Below are positions 59,641 through 64,000 of a stretch of DNA of 64,000 nucleotides, piece by piece. The notes below the pieces were generated by a model. It was not told where the DNA came from. It saw only the letters and a program-made list of their open reading frames with translations, and did not search any database. Each line of letters begins with the position of its first letter. The first letter of the stretch is position 1. A program made the translations under genes and the position numbers. Source of the stretch: Klebsiella quasipneumoniae subsp. quasipneumoniae (GTDB taxonomy: Bacteria > Pseudomonadota > Gammaproteobacteria > Enterobacterales > Enterobacteriaceae); assembly GCF_020525925.1 (NCBI RefSeq), contig NZ_CP084876.1:1116001-1180000 (forward strand), in the 5' to 3' direction.

Positions 59641-60192
59641 CTATTCCTGCATAATGGTAAACCGGGCCGTTGCGTTGCCGTCACCGGGGAGTACGTGGGC
59701 TTTATCCCAGGTGTAATAGAAGGCTTTCAGACTGAAGGTGCCGGAGCCGCCGTCCACCGGGATCTCAATGCGGGGATCGTGCTGTGGATCGAGGTGTGCA
59801 TCGAGGCCGAGCGGCGTCCCCGTACGGTCGGTGAGCAGAATACCCACGCTGCCGGCCGGCTTACCGCTATCGTTGAGGGCCAGCACATGATTTTCAGGCG
59901 TGGCGGTGGGAGAGGGGCCATCCACCACAATGTAGTAGGTGCCTTTCTCGCAATCTTTGACGCGAATATCGACGCCGACCGCTGGCCCGGTACCCGACTG
60001 GCTGTTTTTCAGTCTCGACAGCGGAATATCGCCCATGCTGATGTCGATGACCCCGTTATTGCCCGCCCCTTCGAGTTTGCAGGCGCCGTTCACGACCCTG
60101 CCGATGAAATTTAGCGTGCCGTCTGCCGCGTAAACCGGGCCGGCGGCCAGTCCGACGAAGAGCATCGCCAGACCCAGGGTGGTTATTTTCAT
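59641..60192 (-). CDS. Second fimbrial subunit (minus-strand arm)
   Basis: Pilin-like protein of 183 residues starting at ATG 60192 (an ATG at 60198 abuts the AGGAGGA ribosome site and is too close). It has a signal peptide ending VYA-ADGTLNF, a Cys pair at 38 and 81, and ends ATARFTIMQE. The penultimate aromatic residue usual in pilins is replaced by Gln, which is unusual. It is followed by its chaperone. It may be a minor or alternative subunit of the same usher. Confidence 0.88.
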   Translation of the reverse strand: MKITTLGLAMLFVGLAAGPVYAADGTLNFIGRVVNGACKLEGAGNNGVIDISMGDIPLSRLKNSQSGTGPAVGVDIRVKDCEKGTYYIVVDGPSPTATPENHVLALNDSGKPAGSVGILLTDRTGTPLGLDAHLDPQHDPRIEIPVDGGSGTFSLKAFYYTWDKAHVLPGDGNATARFTIMQE

Positions 60193-60747
60193 GTTCATTC
60201 CTCCTGTCGTGCCGGTAAACCTGGCGCCAGGGTCATTATTTTGCGGGTCAGATACGGCACAAAATGACTTTAATCGGGCATGTTTTTTATTAATTCATTT
60301 ATTTGGCAAATATATTGTCGCCTGGAATTAATATATGGTTGTTATTTATTACCTGCGTTTTCCGGGATAGTACTGTGGAGGAATGCTGGAGTAAATAAGA
60401 CGGTAGTTGTCGATGTCTGAACGCGAAATATCGTGTATTTAAATAAATTATTCATTAATTCAATTGGTTACTTCGCTCTTGCTGCTGTTTTTTGTGCTTA
60501 ATTCGGCACGGCGTCAGTCTGGAAAATACGATCGCTGGCGTAAAGCTACGCCCGGCGGATGAGAAATCATTCACCGGGCGATAGCCCTGTTTCGTTTTCA
60601 GATTTGCGATCGGCAACCCGATCGTCGGGTTGTATGTCCCGATGTTTAAAAATAGGATGAATTCCCTGTTACGCGCTGCGGATGATGTTGACTGAGAAGC
60701 GGCCGGCCACCCCGGCGCGAAAACCCGATAACAAAAAGGATGGCGAG
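60193..60747. promoter_or_regulatory. Intergenic region between the second pilin and the dehydratase-like gene
   Basis: The left half (to about 60480) is AT-rich like the other fimbrial flank and should carry the pilin promoter. The right half holds a dyad CGCCCGG / CCGGGCG (60549-60580) and a perfect hairpin CAACCCGA-TCG-TCGGGTTG (60614-60632). No gene is seen. Confidence 0.5.
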
Positions 60748-61509
60748 ATGAAACTGACGGTGGGGCTGGCGCTGACGCTGGCGATAATGACCTGTGGCGC
60801 CCAGGCGCGCGATATGCAAACCATCGAGCGCAGCGGTGAACTGAAGGTCGGCGTGCCGGGCGACTACGCCCCGCTAGCGTTTCGCAATGCCGCCGGCGAG
60901 CTGCAGGGCTATGACGTGGACATGGCCCGCGATCTCGGGCGCACGCTGGGGCTGAAGGTGAGCTTCGTCTACACCAGCTGGCCGGCGCTCGCCGCCGATC
61001 TGCAGGCGGACAAGTTTGATATTGCGATGGGCGGCGTGACGCAGACCCCGGCGCGGGCGAAGGAGTTCGCCCTCAGCCACCCGGTGGTGGCGAACGGTAA
61101 AATCGCCTTAGCCAACTGTCAGGCCGCCCCCCGGCTTGGATCGCTGGCGAAGATAGACCGTCCGGAGGTGAAGGTGGTCGTCAACCCTGGCGGCACCAAC
61201 CAGAGCTTTGTCGATGAGCATATTAAGCAGGCGCAGATCATTCGCGTGAAGAACAACGTCGATAACCTGGAGGCGCTGCGGCAGAAAACGGCCGATATGA
61301 TGGTGACCGATCTGATCGAAGGCGACTATTACCAGAGCAAAGAGCCCGGCGTGTTCTGCGTCGCCAACGAGACGCCGTTCGCCGGCACCGCCAGCGACAA
61401 GGTGTATATGATGAGTAAAGATAATCCGGCGCTGCTGGAGAAAGTGAACCAGTGGCTGGATAGCCAGGATAAAGAGGTTCTCAAACGGAAGTGGAAAATT
61501 CGCGGTTAA
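60748..61509 (+). CDS. Cyclohexadienyl dehydratase-like periplasmic protein
   Basis: The ATG at 60748, preceded by AAGGA, gives 253 residues with a signal peptide ending GAQA-RDM. It has the periplasmic binding fold of amino-acid binding proteins, but its motifs match the PheC (cyclohexadienyl/arogenate dehydratase) group: PGDYAPL, GYDVDMARDLG, YTSWPALAADLQ, FDIAMGGVTQT, VVNPGGTNQSF, DMMVTDLIEGDYY. At the position where I recall the catalytic Glu of Pseudomonas PheC (NPGGTNEKF) this protein has Gln. It could therefore be a binding protein of that lineage or an altered enzyme. No ABC permease genes are adjacent. Confidence 0.8.
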   Translation: MKLTVGLALTLAIMTCGAQARDMQTIERSGELKVGVPGDYAPLAFRNAAGELQGYDVDMARDLGRTLGLKVSFVYTSWPALAADLQADKFDIAMGGVTQTPARAKEFALSHPVVANGKIALANCQAAPRLGSLAKIDRPEVKVVVNPGGTNQSFVDEHIKQAQIIRVKNNVDNLEALRQKTADMMVTDLIEGDYYQSKEPGVFCVANETPFAGTASDKVYMMSKDNPALLEKVNQWLDSQDKEVLKRKWKIRG

Positions 61510-61564
61510 GCGCTGAGGCGCCCCACCGCCGACGGGCGCGTCCGGCGGTGGTTGTCGGCCGCGG

Positions 61565-62185
61565 TCAGCGCTGCGGCGACAGCGTCTGTCGCGCCAGGTC
61601 GCGGAAGTAGCAGGAGTAGCCGAGGGTGGCGGTCAGGCACAGCATATAGCCAAACGACTCGCTGCCTTCCTCCACCGTATTTTTCACCACCCGAGCGTAG
61701 TTCTCATCCAGCACGGCGTACCACAGGCCGTGCATACCGAACAGCCGCGAGAAGACCAGAATCGCCAGCAGGCCGCTGATCATCATCCCGTAATACGGGG
61801 TGCGGGTATAATCCGCCAGCTGCGACAGGGTCTGGCGCAAATGGCGCAGCGGCATCAGCAGGGACCCTGCGGTAGCCAGCAGGGCAAACCACACCCAGCT
61901 GCCATGGGAGAGTAAATCAAACAGGCCATCCAGTTCGCGGATCAGCATGGCGAGGAAGAAGCCGCCGATGAGGATATTGCTATAGCGCAGGTGGGCATAT
62001 TTGCGCGCCAGCAGAAGATGAACCAGCACGATGACGGCCAGCACGCTCTCCTGAACCACTTCGGTGAGCGACACCTCCGGGATGTCGTTGCCAAATACCC
62101 GAATATCCACCCACAGGCAGAGTACCGCGATGGCGGCCGCGACCGCCGCGCCGAGAAAGAAAAGCAAGCTTCGTAACAGAGACAT
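61565..62185 (-). CDS. Inner membrane protein of unknown function
   Basis: About 206 residues with roughly six hydrophobic segments (for example LLFFLGAAVAAAIAVLCLWV near the N-terminus and YYGMMISGLLAILVFSRLFG near 135). ATG 62185 is chosen; GTG codons at 62194 and 62191 are alternatives. Acidic residues lie between helices (IREL, VVKNTVEEGSESFGY). I do not recognise the family. It stands alone between the dehydratase-like gene (convergent) and the SDR gene. Confidence 0.8.
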   Translation of the reverse strand: MSLLRSLLFFLGAAVAAAIAVLCLWVDIRVFGNDIPEVSLTEVVQESVLAVIVLVHLLLARKYAHLRYSNILIGGFFLAMLIRELDGLFDLLSHGSWVWFALLATAGSLLMPLRHLRQTLSQLADYTRTPYYGMMISGLLAILVFSRLFGMHGLWYAVLDENYARVVKNTVEEGSESFGYMLCLTATLGYSCYFRDLARQTLSPQR

Positions 62186-62341
62186 TAACACCACAACTTA
62201 TATTTAAAACAAATATCATAAGTTTTGGGAATACATGTTCCTGTTCACTTTGTGCGACTTTGCGGCTGTTTTTTAACGTTTTGCGCTTTTTAGCGCCGGG
62301 AAAGACGACAGGGGAGGGGGACTCCCCTGAATGAGAGGACG

Positions 62342-63136
62342 TCAGAGAATATCATCCACCACGCCGCCGTCAACGCGCAGCGCGGCGCCGGAGGTGGCCG
62401 ACGCCTGCGGCGAGCAGACGTATACCACCATATTGGCGACCTCTTCCACCGAGGCCGCCCGCTGGATCACCGAACTCGGACGATGGGTCATGACAAACGC
62501 TTTCGCCAGTTCCTCCAGCGACTGGCCGGTTTTCGCCACTTCGTCTTTCAGCATTTCGGCAAAGCCGTCGGAAATCGTCGGCCCCGGCAGAACGCTGTTA
62601 ACGGTCACTCCGCTGCCGGCGACATATTTCGCCAGGCCGCGGGCCAGCGACAGCTGGGCGGTCTTGGTGACGCCATAGTGGATCATATCCGCCGGGATAT
62701 TGCGCGCCGATTCCGAGGAGATAAACACCACCCGCCCCCAGCCTTTACTGACCATCGCCGGCAGCAGCCCCCGCGACAGGCGCACGCCGGACATGACGTT
62801 GGTCTGCCAGTAGTTTTCCCAGGTCGCGTCATCGGTGGCGTAAAAATCCTGCGGGCCGTAGATCCCGGCGTTATTGACCAGAATATCGACGCCGGTCACG
62901 GCCTGCAGCAGATGTGCCGCGCCGTCGGCGCCGCTGAGGTCGGCGACGGCGGGGCGCGCTTTCGCCCCCGGCACCTCATTTTGCAAGCGGGCGATCGCGG
63001 CGTTCACACTCTGCTCGCTGCGCCCGTTAAGGATGATCTCTGCGCCGCTCTCCGCCAGGCCTTTGGCGATAGCAAAGCCAATACCCGCCGTGGAGGCGGT
63101 GACCAGCGCGACTTTCCCCGATAAATCAATCTTCAT
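62342..63136 (-). CDS. Short-chain dehydrogenase/reductase
   Basis: 264-residue SDR oxidoreductase starting at ATG 63136, 5 bp after CAGGA. Cofactor motif TASTAGIGFA at residue 14, the NNAG motif (LVNNAGIYG), the Ser in VFISSESA and the catalytic Y-x-x-x-K in HYGVTKTAQ are present, so it should be active. The glycine motif has Thr-Ala-Ser for the usual Thr-Gly-x. Substrate unknown; no pathway genes are adjacent. Confidence 0.92.
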   Translation of the reverse strand: MKIDLSGKVALVTASTAGIGFAIAKGLAESGAEIILNGRSEQSVNAAIARLQNEVPGAKARPAVADLSGADGAAHLLQAVTGVDILVNNAGIYGPQDFYATDDATWENYWQTNVMSGVRLSRGLLPAMVSKGWGRVVFISSESARNIPADMIHYGVTKTAQLSLARGLAKYVAGSGVTVNSVLPGPTISDGFAEMLKDEVAKTGQSLEELAKAFVMTHRPSSVIQRAASVEEVANMVVYVCSPQASATSGAALRVDGGVVDDIL

Positions 63137-63196
63137 GTTCCTGCCTTCTGGTTGTGGATCTCCCATTAAGCGTAGCAGCGGCGGTATCGGTAGGGA

Positions 63197-64000
63197 TCAG
63201 TAACCGGCGTGCTTATTGACCAGGTTTTTGAGCGGCAGCCCGCGACGCTGGCGCTGAATGTTCTCCAGCAGCTGGCGGGCGATCACCTCGGCGGGGGCCG
63301 CAGAGGCCATATGCGGGGTGATCACCACCTGCGGATGGCGCCACAGCGGATCGTCCGCCGGCAATGGCTCCTGCGGGAAGACGTCGAGCACCGCTCCGGC
63401 GAGCTGGCCGCTCTCCAGCGCCGCCAGCACATCCTCATTGACCATATGCTCTCCACGCCCGCAGTTGATTAACACCGCCCCGGCGGGAAGCCGGCTGAAG
63501 AGCGGCGCGGCGAGAATACCCCGGGTCTGCGCGGTGAGCGGCAGGAGGTTAATCAGCCCGTCAAGCGACCCGAGGAAGCTATCGAGCGCCTCCTCGCCGC
63601 GGTAGCAGGTGACGCCAGCCAGCTGCTTCTCACTGCGCGACCAGCCGGAGACCCGATAGCCAAGGCGGGCCAGCTGGTCGGCGATATAGCCGCCAATTTC
63701 GCCGAGGCCCATAATGCCGATATGGAAGTCGGCGGCGGCGCGCTGGGGATAGAGCTTCCAGGTTTGGGTCCGCTGGTGGGCCAGCGCCCGGTCAAAATAA
63801 CGCTGGAACCACAGCACGCCCCACAGGGCATATTCGAACATGCCGTGACGAAAGTCCTCATCGATCACCCGGCACAGCGGGATATCGCTGGCGAACAGCG
63901 CGGGCGGCAGATGATCGACCCCGGCGGACGCGGCCTGGATCAGCTTCAGCCCTGGCGAGCGGGTCAACAGCTGCGGGCTAGGGAACCAGCAGCTGGCGTA
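63197..64000 (-). CDS. Glyoxylate/hydroxypyruvate reductase A-like protein (N-terminus outside window)
   Basis: The frame is open to the right edge, giving 267 residues to the stop at 63197. It is a D-2-hydroxyacid dehydrogenase of the GhrA group: SAGVDHLP, the cofactor motif GIMGLGEIGGYIA, the Arg in NCGRGEH (substrate binding), the Glu in VFPQEPLP and His in TPHMAS. GhrA reduces glyoxylate and hydroxypyruvate with NADPH. It might be ghrA or a paralogue; the genomic context cannot decide. Confidence 0.85.
   Translation of the reverse strand, partial: YASCWFPSPQLLTRSPGLKLIQAASAGVDHLPPALFASDIPLCRVIDEDFRHGMFEYALWGVLWFQRYFDRALAHQRTQTWKLYPQRAAADFHIGIMGLGEIGGYIADQLARLGYRVSGWSRSEKQLAGVTCYRGEEALDSFLGSLDGLINLLPLTAQTRGILAAPLFSRLPAGAVLINCGRGEHMVNEDVLAALESGQLAGAVLDVFPQEPLPADDPLWRHPQVVITPHMASAAPAEVIARQLLENIQRQRRGLPLKNLVNKHAGY

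Overview
The window is a chromosomal segment of a Klebsiella species, most likely of the K. pneumoniae complex. The support is GC-rich coding sequence, E. coli-like core gene order (norRVW, srl, mltB, recA-recX-alaS-csrA-tRNAs, gshA-luxS, emrRAB, ygaZH, proVWX, nrdHIEF, ygaMC-alaE-stpA, ygaPV), and additions typical of Klebsiella between those blocks: a second zinc importer, lpxO, a second leuA and a chaperone-usher fimbrial cluster. The species call is by recognition only; no search was run.

Layout. 1-1627: 3' end of a D-2-hydroxyacid dehydrogenase, then about 1.2 kb without genes that holds a 131-bp tandem REP/BIME array and a dyad-rich element. 1628-5947: nitric oxide detoxification (norW, norV, divergent norR) with three NorR sites and a sigma-54 promoter. 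5910-10933: glucitol operon srlA-srlE-srlB-srlD-gutM-srlR-gutQ on the minus strand. 11211-17428: mltB; a Zur-box-controlled zinc ABC operon led by a 35-codon membrane-peptide ORF; pncC; recA with its LexA box; recX. 17679-22701: alaS, a 127-bp ERIC element, csrA, tRNA-Ser and four tRNA-Arg genes interleaved with rtT-like repeats carrying tRNA 3' ends, and a BON-domain lipoprotein. 22827-26942: yqaB, yqaA, gshA, sRNA MicA, luxS, an AraC-type regulator. 26921-33278: a second-type leuA, emrB-emrA-emrR, ygaH-ygaZ. 33459-40893: proXWV and nrdFEIH. 41077-47800: a CMD-family protein and divergent MocR regulator, ygaM, ygaC, alaE, stpA, a DUF2158 protein, lpxO, ygaP, ygaV. 47877-53086: azoreductase with divergent LysR regulator, and a sigma-54 activator facing an aldehyde dehydrogenase. 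53786-60192: fimbrial cluster with two convergent arms. 60748-64000: a cyclohexadienyl-dehydratase-like periplasmic protein, a membrane protein of unknown role, an SDR oxidoreductase and a partial ghrA-like gene.

How the genes work together. Most blocks are self-contained regulon units whose operators can be read in the sequence: NorR-norVW (NO), Zur-zinc importer, LexA-recA (SOS), sigma-E-MicA (envelope stress), NrdR-nrdHIEF (dNTP supply), and a sigma-54 activator with an aldehyde dehydrogenase. Relative to the E. coli order as I recall it, accessory insertions sit at mltB/pncC, argQ/yqaB, luxS/emrB, nrdH/ygaM and stpA/ygaP, and everything right of ygaV is different.

I did not find a phage, IS element, CRISPR array or clear defence system. 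The least explained items are the 35-aa ORF that opens the zinc operon, the dyad-rich intergenic element at 1130-1445, the rtT-like tRNA-tail repeats, the two-arm fimbrial locus, and the periplasmic dehydratase-like protein that has Gln where I recall the catalytic Glu of the enzyme family.
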